64,000 nucleotides of DNA from Rhizobacter sp. (GCA_019635355.1 JAHBZQ010000001.1:3658001-3722000); one strand, 5' to 3'. Positions 25,160 through 34,144 are shown, counted from the stretch's first letter. A program made the numbers and translations. Notes: a model not told the origin generated them from the sequence alone.

Positions 25160-25846
25160 TCACCGGCGACCGCGCGGCGGCGGTCCTGGGCGCCTCGGTT
25201 TGGCTGTGGGCCTGGGCGCGGCAGGCAGTGGCCGGCCGACGTCGGCCAGCAGCAGCGTGGCGCGCACCAGTTCTTCCACCGCGGCGCTCAGGTCTTCGGG
25301 CGGCTCCAGCGTGTCGATCTCGGCCAGCAGCGCATCGGCGTCTTCCAGGTCGTCGGGGTCGAGGTGGCGGTACAGCAGCGCGAGCGGCTCGGTGAGCACC
25401 GATTCATCGCGCTGCATCAGCTCCGGGAAACATTCCATCGCGAGCGCGAAGCCGGCCACCCACGGGTACACCGCGTCGGGTGCGGCCGGTTCGTCTTCGT
25501 CATCGCTCTCCAGCTCGAACACCCACGGGTCGAACCACTGGCGGCGCGCGATTGCATCGTTCAGCTCGGCGTGACGACGCTGCGCCAGTGCGTGCAGGCG
25601 CGACGCGTCGAAGCTGGCCGGCAAGGCGCGCCCGTCGGCATCGGTGATGTGCGGCAACCAGCGACTCGCCGGCACCCGCACCGGCTGCACCAGCACGCCG
25701 CAGAGGTAGCCGTCGAGCATGCTGACGTCGAGTGGCTCCAGCGGCGCGGGCACACGGTCGAGCAAGGATTGCAACTCGTCGATCTCGCGTTCACCGAACG
25801 GTGGTGTGTCGTTCGAGGCGTGACGGGAAGAGGGCGGTGTGGGCAT
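25160..25846 (-). CDS. YecA/UPF0149 family protein without SEC-C
   Basis: A 228-residue paralogue of the protein at 16236-16976: PLDVSMLDGYLCGVLVQPVR and YPWVAGFALAMECFPEL match the same positions. In place of the SEC-C zinc motif it has a basic proline-rich tail (PRPTAKPRRPGPPPRGRR), which might bind nucleic acid. It converges with the Hsp70 gene, four bases apart. Function is unknown; the family is linked loosely to ribosomes and secretion. Confidence 0.82.
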   Translation of the reverse strand: MPTPPSSRHASNDTPPFGEREIDELQSLLDRVPAPLEPLDVSMLDGYLCGVLVQPVRVPASRWLPHITDADGRALPASFDASRLHALAQRRHAELNDAIARRQWFDPWVFELESDDEDEPAAPDAVYPWVAGFALAMECFPELMQRDESVLTEPLALLYRHLDPDDLEDADALLAEIDTLEPPEDLSAAVEELVRATLLLADVGRPLPAAPRPTAKPRRPGPPPRGRR

Positions 25847-25869
25847 GCCGCATTGTCGCGCCCCCCAAA

Positions 25870-26133
25870 AGAGGGTGGAGGAAATGGCTTGCTACAAAGC
25901 ACTTCGATCCGTCCCTCGTATTGGGGATGGAGTGTGTTTGTGAGGCCCGACTACAGTGCCCCGGTGCTGTCACACGGGGTCTTTTGACCACCACGTACAC
26001 GGTTCCACTCGACAGAGCGCCGAAGAACAACAACGCGACGCCCACACGAAGAAACGAGAGAACCCGCAACGGTCCCAACGACGTCCTCTAGAGGACTTGA
26101 ACAGCCCACCCTTCACCGGGTGGGCTTTTTTTT
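25870..26133 (+). ncRNA. Possible small RNA ending at a strong terminator
   Basis: The 306 bases between the divergent-side end of the YecA gene (25846) and the end of the LysR gene (26153) hold no convincing gene. They do end in a strong plus-strand terminator preceded by a perfect 14-base palindrome (GTCCTCTAGAGGAC, 26083-26096). No plus-strand gene lies within 900 bases upstream that would need this terminator except Hsp70, which is separated by an antisense gene. A short non-coding RNA is the simplest reading. The 5' end and promoter are not determined. Confidence 0.3.
26103..26133 (+). terminator. Rho-independent terminator
   Basis: AGCCCACCC, 6-base loop, GGGTGGGCT and a run of eight T on the plus strand. 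Read from the minus strand it lacks a T run, so it does not serve the LysR gene. Confidence 0.88.
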
Positions 26134-26152
26134 CGCCGCTGTCACGCCATCG

Positions 26153-27094
26153 TCACTCGATCGGGAAGCCGGCGCTGAAACCCTGCTTCAGGTGCGCCAC
26201 CAGCGCCTGCACCGCCTTCGGCGTGGTGGGGCTCCACGGGTGCAGCGCGTAGAGGGCATCACCGAAGGCGCCCACCGGCCGCCACGCCGGCAACACCACA
26301 CGCAGGCGCTTCGTGCGCAGCGCGGCGACGGCGCTGAAATCGGGCACGAGGGCGATGCCCAGGCCCGAGAGCGCGGCGTCGCGCAGCACCTCGCTGTTGC
26401 CCGCGCGCAAGGGCCCCTGCACCGTCACGTTCACCCGCTCCGGGCCGCTGCGCGCGGCGCGCTCGAACTGCCACACCGTCGGCCCCGGGCGCAGGTAGGC
26501 CAGGCACGCGTGCTGCGCGAGCTCGCTCGGGTGCGTGGGCGTGCCGTGGCGTTTGAGATAGGCATGGCTGGCCACCAGCAGTGCGCGTGAGGCGCACAAC
26601 TTCCACGCGACGTGGTTGTCGGGCGGCGCGCTGGTGTGGCGCACGGCGAGGTCGTAGCCCTCGTGGGCGAGCGTGGCGAAACGGTCCGACAGGTCGAGCT
26701 CGACCCGCACCTCGGGTTGCGCCCGCAGGAAGGTCTCGATGTGCGGCGCGAGGTGCTGGCGCCCGAGCGCGACGGGGGCCGTGAGCCGCACCAGGCCGCG
26801 CGGCTGTGCGGCGAGGTCACGCGCCTCGCCCACGCTGCGTGCGATGAGCGCGAAGCTTTCGGTCGTCTGCTCGGCCAGGCGCTGGCCCGCTTCGGTGAGG
26901 CGCACCGAGCGGGTGGTGCGCTGCACCAGCGTCTGGCCCACGGTGCGCTCGAGATCGCTGATGCGCTGACTCACCGCCGCTTTCGACAAGCCCAGGCGCT
27001 GCGCCACCTGCGTGTAGCTCGCGGTCTGCGCGAGCAGCACCAGGGTGTGCACCTGCGGCCAGAGCAGGTCGACGCGGGGATCGAGGGTCGCCAT
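26153..27094 (-). CDS. LysR-family transcriptional regulator
   Basis: A 313-residue LysR protein. HTH ASYTQVAQRLGLSKAAVSQR is followed by the CrgA-like RTTRSVRLTEAG and an effector domain with VRLTAPVALGRQHLAP. It diverges from mmsA with 103 bases between, including a 6-bp inverted repeat, so it probably regulates the dehydrogenase. It is one of six LysR genes in the window. Confidence 0.88.
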   Translation of the reverse strand: MATLDPRVDLLWPQVHTLVLLAQTASYTQVAQRLGLSKAAVSQRISDLERTVGQTLVQRTTRSVRLTEAGQRLAEQTTESFALIARSVGEARDLAAQPRGLVRLTAPVALGRQHLAPHIETFLRAQPEVRVELDLSDRFATLAHEGYDLAVRHTSAPPDNHVAWKLCASRALLVASHAYLKRHGTPTHPSELAQHACLAYLRPGPTVWQFERAARSGPERVNVTVQGPLRAGNSEVLRDAALSGLGIALVPDFSAVAALRTKRLRVVLPAWRPVGAFGDALYALHPWSPTTPKAVQALVAHLKQGFSAGFPIE

Positions 27095-27125
27095 CAGTGT
27101 TCAGTTTATCGAACGATGAAGTCAG

Positions 27126-27140
27126 GCCAATCGCATTGGC
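27126..27140. promoter_or_regulatory. Candidate operator between LysR and mmsA
   Basis: GCCAAT, 3-base spacer, ATTGGC: a perfect 6-bp inverted repeat, about 32 bases from the LysR start and 58 from the mmsA start. Confidence 0.45.
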
Positions 27141-27197
27141 AAGCGTCGGGGCGGCGCCTAGACTGGTTTCAGCAACACACACGACGCTGGAGACCCC

Positions 27198-28718
27198 ATG
27201 GGCGCACCCGAAGCCTTCACCACTGCCCACGACGTGGGCCACTTCATCCACGGAGAGCCGGTGGCCGGCAGCAGCGGGCGGCGCCAGGCGGTCTACAACC
27301 CGGCCACCGGCCGGGTGGCGCGGCAGCTCACGCTGGCGAGCGTCGACGAGGTGAACGCGGCCGTGGCGTCGGCCCAAGCGGCCTTCCCCGCCTGGGCCGA
27401 CACCCCGCCGCTGCGCCGCGCGCGGGTGATGTTCAAGTTCCTCGAACTGATGAACCAGCACCGCGACACGCTCGCCGCGATGATCACCGCCGAACACGGC
27501 AAGGTGTTCACCGATGCGCAGGGCGAGGTCAGTCGCGGCATCGACATCATCGAGTTCGCCTGCGGCATTCCGCAGCTCCTGAAGGGCGACTACACCGAGC
27601 AGGTGTCGACCGGCATCGACAACTGGACGCTGCGCCAGCCGCTCGGCGTGGTGGCCGGCATCACGCCCTTCAACTTCCCGTGCATGGTGCCGTGCTGGAT
27701 GTTCCCGGTCGCGATTGCCGCGGGCAACAGCTTCGTGCTCAAGCCCAGCGAGCGTGACCCGTCGCCTTCGATCTTCATGGCGCAATTGCTGAAGGACGCC
27801 GGCCTGCCCGATGGCGTGTTCAACGTCGTGCAGGGCGACAAGCTCGCCGTCGACACGCTGCTGACCCACCCCGACGTGAAGGCCATCAGCTTCGTCGGCT
27901 CGACGCCGATCGCGCAATACATCTACGAGACCGGCGCGCACCACGGCAAGCGGGTGCAGGCGCTCGGCGGCGCGAAGAACCACATGGTGGTCATGCCCGA
28001 TGCCGACCTCGACCAGGCGGTGGATGCGCTCATCGGCGCCGGCTACGGCTCGGCCGGCGAGCGCTGCATGGCGATCAGCATCGCGGTAGCGGTGGGCGAC
28101 GTGGCCGACAAGCTCGTGCCGGCGCTCGCCGCGCGTGCCAAGACGCTCAAGATCAAGAACGGCATGGAGCTCGACGCCGAGATGGGCCCCATCGTCACGC
28201 GCGAGGCGCAGCAGCGCATCGCCGGCTACATCGAGCATGGCGTGACCGAAGGCGCGAAGCTCGTCGTCGATGGCAGAGGCTTCACGGTGCCTGGCCATGA
28301 ACAGGGCTTCTGGCTCGGCGGCACGCTCTTCGACCACGTGACGCCCGAGATGAAGATCTACAAGGAAGAGATCTTCGGCCCGGTGCTCGGCGTGGTACGC
28401 GTGCCCGATTTCGCGTCGGCCGTGAAGCTCATCAACGAGCACGAGTTCGGCAATGGCGTGTCGTGCTTCACCAGCGACGGCAACGTGGCGCGCGAGTTCG
28501 CCCGCCGCATCCAGGTCGGCATGGTGGGCATCAACGTGCCCATCCCGGTGCCGATGGCGTGGCATGGCTTCGGCGGCTGGAAGAAGAGCCTCTTCGGCGA
28601 CATGCACGCCTATGGCGAAGAGGGCGTGCGCTTCTACACCAAGCAGAAGAGCGTGATGCAGCGCTGGCCCGCGAGCATCGGCAAAGGCGCCGAGTTCGTG
28701 ATGCCCACCTCGAAATGA
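27198..28718 (+). CDS. mmsA: Methylmalonate-semialdehyde dehydrogenase (CoA-acylating)
   Basis: A 506-residue aldehyde dehydrogenase. It oxidises methylmalonate semialdehyde to propionyl-CoA, and malonate semialdehyde to acetyl-CoA, in valine and beta-alanine breakdown. The catalytic cysteine is in GSAGERCMA. MmsA-specific sequence is present: GITPFNFPCMVPCWMFP, the LGGAKNHMVVMPDA stretch and NVPIPVPMAWHGFGGWK. ATG at 27198 has GGAGA upstream. No mmsB or other valine gene follows, so it stands alone under its divergent LysR. Confidence 0.94.
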   Translation: MGAPEAFTTAHDVGHFIHGEPVAGSSGRRQAVYNPATGRVARQLTLASVDEVNAAVASAQAAFPAWADTPPLRRARVMFKFLELMNQHRDTLAAMITAEHGKVFTDAQGEVSRGIDIIEFACGIPQLLKGDYTEQVSTGIDNWTLRQPLGVVAGITPFNFPCMVPCWMFPVAIAAGNSFVLKPSERDPSPSIFMAQLLKDAGLPDGVFNVVQGDKLAVDTLLTHPDVKAISFVGSTPIAQYIYETGAHHGKRVQALGGAKNHMVVMPDADLDQAVDALIGAGYGSAGERCMAISIAVAVGDVADKLVPALAARAKTLKIKNGMELDAEMGPIVTREAQQRIAGYIEHGVTEGAKLVVDGRGFTVPGHEQGFWLGGTLFDHVTPEMKIYKEEIFGPVLGVVRVPDFASAVKLINEHEFGNGVSCFTSDGNVAREFARRIQVGMVGINVPIPVPMAWHGFGGWKKSLFGDMHAYGEEGVRFYTKQKSVMQRWPASIGKGAEFVMPTSK

Positions 28719-28760
28719 CGGCCCCTCGTCCGTGAGTACACGGCCGATCCCCCGAGGGGA

Positions 28761-28798
28761 TGCCGGCCGGCTTGGGGCGGCCCGGCGCTCGGCCGGCA
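28761..28798. terminator. Hairpin between mmsA and DUF2145 gene
   Basis: TGCCGGCCG and CGGCCGGCA, a 9-bp stem with a 20-base loop. It lies in the 84 bases between convergent genes, next to a smaller ATCCCC/GGGGAT stem. There is no T run, so its use as a terminator is uncertain. Confidence 0.4.
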
Positions 28799-28802
28799 CG
28801 CG

Positions 28803-29711
28803 CTAAGAAAAGGGGATCACCGTGTCCCCATCACCCGGCGTGCATCCCGCCGCAATCGGCTCCCACCCTCGCCGCACCACCATGTGCCGCTCGTTGTGGC
28901 AGAACTCCATGCGCGTCGCGCCCGGCACCTGCTGGCGCACGAAGGCTTCGATGGCCACCGGCATGCTGATGCGCAGGCTCGCCTCGCGCAGGTCGGCGTC
29001 GGGGTGGTCGTCGCGGTGCAGCCAGGGCACGAAGACCATCGCGAGCGAGAGCATCCAGCGGTGATGGATGTCGAAGCGGCTCGGCTGGTAGTCGTGCTGC
29101 GCGAGCCATTGCTGGGCTTCGCGGCGTGAGCCGATGGGTGTGTCGGACCAGGCGCCGGCCAGCAGCTCGGCCACCCACTGGTTGCAGTTCTGGTACTGGT
29201 CGCTGAAGGCGAACGCGTTGGCGCTGTACACCCCGGCCAGCAGCGAGAGGGCGCCGTGCTTGTCGAGTGCCGCGGCCTCCAGCCGGCGTGCGGCGGCCTC
29301 GGGCAGGAAGACGATCGAGACGTAGCCTTCTTTCGGGTCTTCGGTGCCGAGCAGGAAACCCGAGATGCCCTGGTCGTAGAGGCGCGGCCGCCCTTCGTCG
29401 CAGGCGTAGTAGAGCTGGCGCACCGCCCAGGGAATGTCGGCGTTGGCCTTGAGGCTCACCCCGGCGTGCGAGTAGCGGTGGCCGAAGCGGGCGAGGTCGA
29501 GCCCCGAGCGCGACATCAGCGCCACACCGCCGGTGGCGTGCGCTTCGAGGGTGGTCTTGATGACACCGCCCAGGCGGAAGAGGCGGTCTTTCTGCGCAGC
29601 GTCGAGGTCGAGCGGCTGGTCGCAGAAGCGGTAGCTGCCCGCGTGGGCGCCGAGCGCGGCGCCGCACAGCGCGAGCAGTACCGCTGCCCGCGCGACCCAG
29701 CGTGAAATCAA
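28803..29711 (-). CDS. DUF2145 family exported protein (copy 2)
   Basis: A 302-residue relative of the protein at 1015-1788. Shared marks are RYSHAGVSLK (RYSHLGLAYR in copy 1), GISGFLLGTEDPKEG and YQNCNQWVAELL. The signal peptide ends LGAHA. The start is TTG at 29711, overlapping the stop of the upstream gene (TTGA); no better start exists before the signal peptide. Function unknown, as for copy 1, but the conserved pairing with a small exported protein suggests they act together in the periplasm. Confidence 0.78.
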   Translation of the reverse strand: MISRWVARAAVLLALCGAALGAHAGSYRFCDQPLDLDAAQKDRLFRLGGVIKTTLEAHATGGVALMSRSGLDLARFGHRYSHAGVSLKANADIPWAVRQLYYACDEGRPRLYDQGISGFLLGTEDPKEGYVSIVFLPEAAARRLEAAALDKHGALSLLAGVYSANAFAFSDQYQNCNQWVAELLAGAWSDTPIGSRREAQQWLAQHDYQPSRFDIHHRWMLSLAMVFVPWLHRDDHPDADLREASLRISMPVAIEAFVRQQVPGATRMEFCHNERHMVVRRGWEPIAAGCTPGDGDTVIPFS

Positions 29712-30187
29712 AGCGTGACGGCGTTGGACTGCAGCTCGCGGTGCCAGGCGTCGTGCATCACGAGGAAGAAGGCGCGGCCGGTGTCGGCACGGGCGAACTC
29801 CACGCCATAGACGCGCGGCTTGGCGGTGATCACCTGGCCGGCGGCGACCGGGTCGCGGGCGACGACCTGCGCCGGCACGTAGAGCACGAAGCTGTCATCG
29901 GCTTTGGCATCGGCGGCCACGGGGGCGAGCGTCAGGCGCACGGTGCCGGGGCGCTCGGCCACTTCGGCGACCTCGGTGACCTTGTAATCGCCGGCGGCGG
30001 TCTTGTCTTTCTTCGACGAACCATCGCTCGACTTCTCGAACGAGGTGGACACGCTGCCGACCGAGGCGGAAACCCCTTCGGAGGCCGACGACGCGGCGGT
30101 CGAACTCGCGAACACAGGCGGGGTGGCGATGCCGAGGGCAAGCGCCGCGGCGGCGGCCAGGGGGGTGGCAAGACGGGTGAACTTCAT
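29708..30187 (-). CDS. Small exported protein, DUF2145 partner (copy 2)
   Basis: A 159-residue protein with a signal peptide ending PPVFA, followed by a Ser/Ala-rich stretch (STAASSASEGVSASVGSVST) and a domain with TVRLTLAPVA and SFVLYVPAQVV. ATG at 30187 has GGAG eight bases upstream. It overlaps the DUF2145 gene. It resembles the copy 1 partner (1785-2195) in signal peptide, Ser/Ala-rich composition and gene order, but the sequence match is weak. It may be a periplasmic or surface protein. Confidence 0.7.
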   Translation of the reverse strand: MKFTRLATPLAAAAALALGIATPPVFASSTAASSASEGVSASVGSVSTSFEKSSDGSSKKDKTAAGDYKVTEVAEVAERPGTVRLTLAPVAADAKADDSFVLYVPAQVVARDPVAAGQVITAKPRVYGVEFARADTGRAFFLVMHDAWHRELQSNAVTL

Positions 30188-30295
30188 CGTGCAGCTCCGG
30201 GATGACATGAGGATCAGGGACAGCGCAGCATAGTGCACCCGCGCCGCCCGATCCTTGTCAATCTGTGACCCGGACGGCGCACCCGCCGCCGAGGG

Positions 30296-31285
30296 TCAGT
30301 CGCCCTTGAAGCCGCTCTGCTTGACGATGGCCGCCCAGCGTGGTGCTTCCGCCTTGACCATCTTCTCGGCGTCGGCACGCGAGGTGCCGGTGACGGTGAA
30401 GCCGGCGTCGATGAGCTTCTGCTTCACGTCGGCCGATTGCACGGCGGCCACGGCCTGCTTGCTCAGGGTGTCGAGCACGGCGGCCGGCGTGCCGGCGGGG
30501 GCGAAGAGGGCGAACCAGGCCGAGAAATCGACCTTGGGCAGGCCGGCTTCGGTGAAGGTGGGCACGTCGGGCAGCAGCGGCGAGCGGGCGTGGGCGGTGG
30601 TGGCCAGGGCGCGCATCTTGCCGGCCTTGATCTGGGCCGAGCCGAGGGCGGTCGACACGAAGGCGCCTTCCACCTGGCCGCCGACGATGGCGGTGATGGC
30701 GTCGCCGGTGGCGCGGTAGTGGATGGGCTCGACCTTGAAGCCGCCCTGTTCGGCCAGCATCTCGCCGCCGAAGTGGCCCGGCGTGCCGGCGCCGAAGGTG
30801 GCGAAGTTGACGCGGTCCTTGTTGGCCTTGCCGGCCTTCACGAAATCGGCCACCGTCTTGTGCGGTGACTGCACCGGCACGACGAGCAGGAAGTCGGAGC
30901 GCACGAGTTCCGCCACCACCGCCAGCTCCTTCGCCGGGTCATACGGCAGCTTGCTGAACGCGGGCGGTGCAATGCTGATCGAGCCCACCTCGCCGATCAG
31001 CAACGTGTAGCCATCGGGGGCGCTCTTGGCCACGGCTTGCGTGGCGATCTGGCCACCGGCACCGGCGCGGTTGTCGACCACGACCGACTGCTTGAGGCTC
31101 GTCTCCAGCTTCTGCCCGACGAGGCGCGTCACGATGTCGGGCCCGGTGCCGGGCGGGAAGCCCACCACCAGCTTGACCGGCTGGGTCGGGTAGGCCTGGG
31201 CGAGGCCCAGCGTGGGCGAGGCGAGCGCGGCAAGGCTCGCGGCGGCGATCAGGGCACGGCGGGTGACGAGGTGAACGGTTCGCAT
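30296..31285 (-). CDS. Bug-family tripartite tricarboxylate receptor
   Basis: A 329-residue periplasmic binding protein with signal peptide ending LGLAQA. The Bug signature begins YPTQPVKLVVGFPPGTGPDI, then VVDNRAGAGGQIATQAVAK and PDGYTLLIG. These receptors are abundant in Burkholderiales and bind carboxylates for TctAB transporters. No TctA or TctB gene is near, which is common for orphan Bug receptors. ATG at 31285 has AAGGAG upstream. The ligand is not readable from sequence. Confidence 0.92.
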   Translation of the reverse strand: MRTVHLVTRRALIAAASLAALASPTLGLAQAYPTQPVKLVVGFPPGTGPDIVTRLVGQKLETSLKQSVVVDNRAGAGGQIATQAVAKSAPDGYTLLIGEVGSISIAPPAFSKLPYDPAKELAVVAELVRSDFLLVVPVQSPHKTVADFVKAGKANKDRVNFATFGAGTPGHFGGEMLAEQGGFKVEPIHYRATGDAITAIVGGQVEGAFVSTALGSAQIKAGKMRALATTAHARSPLLPDVPTFTEAGLPKVDFSAWFALFAPAGTPAAVLDTLSKQAVAAVQSADVKQKLIDAGFTVTGTSRADAEKMVKAEAPRWAAIVKQSGFKGD

Positions 31286-31439
31286 GGTGGTGGGTCTCCT
31301 TGGGGGTGGAGTGTGGGCCGGTCGGGGCGTCCGGCGTGTCATCCCTGAGGACGACAACGCGGCGTCATCTTCTGGGATGACCGGGTGAACGCCAGGGCGC
31401 GCGTATCGTCGCGCCATCGTCCGCCCTCGACCCGCTGCC

Positions 31440-31910
31440 ATGACCGACATTGCCCCGCCGCCCGCCCTCGTCCCCATGTGCCAGGTCCGCTGCGAGGTGG
31501 AGAAGCTCGTCACGCTCGGCGGCGGCCCGTATGGCGAGCGGCGCTACATCCCGCTCAAGGGCGGCACGGTGAAAGGCCCCGAGCTCAACGGCACGCTGGT
31601 CGATGGCGGTGTCGACTGGCAGATCAACCGTGGCGACGGCGTGCTCGACATCTCGGCCCACTACGTGATCCAGGCCGACGACGGCGCGCTGATCGAGGTC
31701 ACGAGCGTGGGCATGCGCCACGCCGAGCCCGCGGTGATGGCACGCCTGGCCAAGGGCGAGTCGGTCGACCCGAGCGAGTACTTCTTCCGCACGCTGATCC
31801 GCTTCCAGGCCGGCGCGCCGGCTTGGCTGCACCTCAACAAGACGATGGCCATCGCCTCCGGCCGCCGCGAGGCGCGCATGGTGATCCTCGACTACTTCCG
31901 CATCACCTAG
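31440..31910 (+). CDS. DUF3237 (UPF0311) family protein
   Basis: A 156-residue cytoplasmic protein of the DUF3237 beta-barrel family. Its features include GGGPYGERRYIPLKGGTVKG, then WQINRGDGVLDISAHYVI and the C-terminal MVILDYFRIT. No reaction is known. It diverges from the Bug receptor and overlaps the ABC permease gene by four bases at its end, tail to tail. Confidence 0.85.
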   Translation: MTDIAPPPALVPMCQVRCEVEKLVTLGGGPYGERRYIPLKGGTVKGPELNGTLVDGGVDWQINRGDGVLDISAHYVIQADDGALIEVTSVGMRHAEPAVMARLAKGESVDPSEYFFRTLIRFQAGAPAWLHLNKTMAIASGRREARMVILDYFRIT

Positions 31911-32719
31911 AGCTTCTCGGTTTCGCCGCTCTTCGGCTGCCACTTCATCAGCCGCCGTTCGGCCTGGCCCACGAGCGCATCCAGCAGCAGCGCAAACACG
32001 GTCAGCACGAGGATGCCCGCCATCACCGTGTTGATGTCGAACGCACCCTCGGCCTGCAGGATGAGGTAGCCCACGCCGCGCGCCGAGCCCAGGTACTCGC
32101 CCACCACCGCGCCCACGAAGGCCAGGCCCACGCTCGTGTGCAGCGAGCTGAAGACCCAGCTCATGGCGCTCGGCAGGTACACGTGGCGCAAGAGCTGCCG
32201 CGGGCTCGCCCCGAGCATGCGCGCGTTGGCCAGCACGATGGGGCTCACTTCCTTCACGCCCTGGTAGACGTTGAAGAAGACGATGAAGAAGACGAGCGTC
32301 ACACCGAGCGCCACCTTGCTCGCCACGCCAAGGCCGAACCACACCGCGAAGATCGGCGCGAGGATCACGCGCGGCATCGAGTTCAGCGCCTTGATGTAGG
32401 GGTCGCAGATGGCGGCCGCGAGCGGGCTCAGCGCGAGCCACATGCCGCAGGCAAGGCCGAGCACGGTGCCGATGCCGAAGGCGAGCACCGTCTCCAGCAG
32501 CGTCACGCCCAGGTGCTGGTAGATGTCGGCGTTGCCGACGAACCAGGCCCAGATGCGGCCGAAGATCTTCACCGGCTCGCCGAAGAAGAAGGCCGCCTGG
32601 CGGTCGTCGGCGAAGAGGAAGGGTGGCACGAGGCCCGGTGTGGTGAGCACGTGCCACAGCAGGAACACCGCCACCAACAGGGCGAGCTGCGCGAATCGAA
32701 GCGTGAAGGTGTTCTTCAT
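31907..32719 (-). CDS. ABC transporter permease (nitrate/sulfonate/taurine type)
   Basis: A 270-residue inner-membrane permease of the SsuC/TauC/NrtB group. About six helices, with the EAA-like loop ANARMLGASPRQLLRHVYLP and the family ending GYLILQAEGAFDINTVMAGI. ATG at 32719 overlaps the ATPase stop. Last gene of the operon binding protein - TRIC - ATPase - permease. Confidence 0.9.
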   Translation of the reverse strand: MKNTFTLRFAQLALLVAVFLLWHVLTTPGLVPPFLFADDRQAAFFFGEPVKIFGRIWAWFVGNADIYQHLGVTLLETVLAFGIGTVLGLACGMWLALSPLAAAICDPYIKALNSMPRVILAPIFAVWFGLGVASKVALGVTLVFFIVFFNVYQGVKEVSPIVLANARMLGASPRQLLRHVYLPSAMSWVFSSLHTSVGLAFVGAVVGEYLGSARGVGYLILQAEGAFDINTVMAGILVLTVFALLLDALVGQAERRLMKWQPKSGETEKL

Positions 32720-33516
32720 GCGGCCAACTGCTGCTGGTAGCCCTTGAGCACTTCGTCGCGCAGCACCGACCAGATGGCCTGGTGCAGCTCCACGAAGCGC
32801 GGCGTGACGCGCACCTCGGCCACGTCGCGCGGGCGTGGCAGGTCGATGTGGAACTCGCCGATGGGGTGCGAGGCCGGCCCGGCGCTCAGCACGACGACGC
32901 GGTCGCTCATCGCAATCGCCTCGTCGAGGTCGTGGGTGATGAACAAGACGGCTTTGCGCTTCGCCGCCCACAAGGCCAGCACCTCGTTCTCCATCAGCTG
33001 CCGCGTCTGGATGTCGAGGGCGGAGAAGGGCTCGTCCATCAGGATGATGTCGGGGTCGAGCACCAGCGTCTGCGCGAGGCTCACGCGCTTCCTCATGCCG
33101 CCCGAGAGCTGGTGCGGGTAACGGTCGCCGAAACCGCCCAGGCCCACACGTTTGAGCCACTCGTCGGCCTGCGCTCGCGTATCGGCCACGCCGCGGAACT
33201 CGAGCCCCGCCATCACGTTGCCCCGCGCGGTGCGCCAGGGCATCAGCGATTCCGTCTGGAACATGTAGCCGGCGCGGCGGTTGAGCCCGGCGAGCGGCTC
33301 GCCGAAGACACGCACCGTGCCGCGGCTGGGTGCCAGCAAACCGGCCGCCACGTTGAGCAAGGTGCTCTTGCCGCAGCCGGTCGGCCCGACGACCGACACG
33401 AACTCTCCGGCGCCGACGGTGAGCGAGACATCGTCGACCGCGGTGTAGCGCTGTGCGGGGTCGTCGCGCGAGACGAAGGTGCAGCTCACCGCGTCGAGTT
33501 GCAGGGCAGGGGTCAT
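32716..33516 (-). CDS. ABC transporter ATP-binding protein (SsuB/TauB-like)
   Basis: A 266-residue ATPase. Walker A is GPTGCGKST, the signature is LSGGMRKRVSLAQTL and Walker B is IILMDEPFSALD, followed by the switch histidine (ITHDLDEAI). It belongs to the nitrate/sulfonate/taurine class and powers the adjoining permease. The permease start overlaps its stop. A TRIC-channel gene lies immediately upstream, between it and the binding protein gene. Confidence 0.92.
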   Translation of the reverse strand: MTPALQLDAVSCTFVSRDDPAQRYTAVDDVSLTVGAGEFVSVVGPTGCGKSTLLNVAAGLLAPSRGTVRVFGEPLAGLNRRAGYMFQTESLMPWRTARGNVMAGLEFRGVADTRAQADEWLKRVGLGGFGDRYPHQLSGGMRKRVSLAQTLVLDPDIILMDEPFSALDIQTRQLMENEVLALWAAKRKAVLFITHDLDEAIAMSDRVVVLSAGPASHPIGEFHIDLPRPRDVAEVRVTPRFVELHQAIWSVLRDEVLKGYQQQLAA

Positions 33517-33527
33517 GGGTTCGGGGC

Positions 33528-34136
33528 TCAGGAGACCGCGGAGAACACGGGCAGCTTCAGGTCGTAGGCGATCGCGGCCAGGCGTGTGCCTGCCACCGTG
33601 ACCGCGCCCGCCCCGAAGGCCCACGCGGTGGAGACCTTGGCCGCGCGGGCCAGCAGGTACACCACGATGCCCGCGATGGCGGCGGTGGCGTAGATGTCTT
33701 GCCGCAGGATGAGCGGCACCTTGGCCGACAGCACGTCGCGCAGCACGCCGCCGCCCGAGCCGGTGAGCGTGCCCATCAGCACCGTCACCATCGGTCGGCA
33801 GCCGGCCTTCTCGGCCACCTGCGCGCCGGAGATCGCGAAGACCGCGAGGCCGATCGCGTCGGCGATGAGCAGGGCGTCGGTCGGCACGGGCAGCACCTGC
33901 ACCCACAACAGCGTGGCCGCGGTCGCGGCGAGGATGGTCCAGATCGGCCCGCTGTCGTGCATCCAGAAGATCGGGTGCCGGTTGAGCAGCACGTCGCGCA
34001 GCGTGCCGCCACCAATGGCGGTGATGGACGCCAGCACGATGATGCCGAGCAGGTCGAGCCGCGTGGCGATGCCGGCCAGCGCGCCGCTGGCGGCGAAGAC
34101 GGCGACGCCGAAGAGGTCGAGGACGTAGAGCAGCAA
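33528..34136 (-). CDS. TRIC cation channel family protein (YadS/UPF0126)
   Basis: About 202 residues and seven hydrophobic segments, in two repeats. Each repeat contains the glycine-rich motif of the family: ITAIGGGTLRDVLLNR and LTGSGGGVLRDVLSAK. Bacterial TRIC proteins form monovalent cation channels; E. coli YadS-like members have also been proposed as glycine transporters. The start is TTG at 34136, 8 bases after the stop of the binding protein gene; no ATG is available. It is embedded in an ABC importer operon, an unusual place. Confidence 0.85.
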   Translation of the reverse strand: MLLYVLDLFGVAVFAASGALAGIATRLDLLGIIVLASITAIGGGTLRDVLLNRHPIFWMHDSGPIWTILAATAATLLWVQVLPVPTDALLIADAIGLAVFAISGAQVAEKAGCRPMVTVLMGTLTGSGGGVLRDVLSAKVPLILRQDIYATAAIAGIVVYLLARAAKVSTAWAFGAGAVTVAGTRLAAIAYDLKLPVFSAVS

Positions 34137-34144
34137 GGGGCGCC

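Noticed and set aside
25791..26078. Minus-strand frame with a hydrophobic stretch (RVGVALLFFGALSSGTVYVV)
   Set aside because: It starts at TTG without a ribosome-binding site, runs into the YecA start and has codon use unlike the neighbours.
26817..28799. Minus-strand frame of 660 codons
   Set aside because: It covers mmsA in reverse; mmsA has full-length family motifs and a Shine-Dalgarno, this frame has none.
28719..28802. Clustered inverted repeats after mmsA as a possible mobile-element end
   Set aside because: No transposase, target duplication or second copy in the window; ordinary convergent-gene hairpins explain them.
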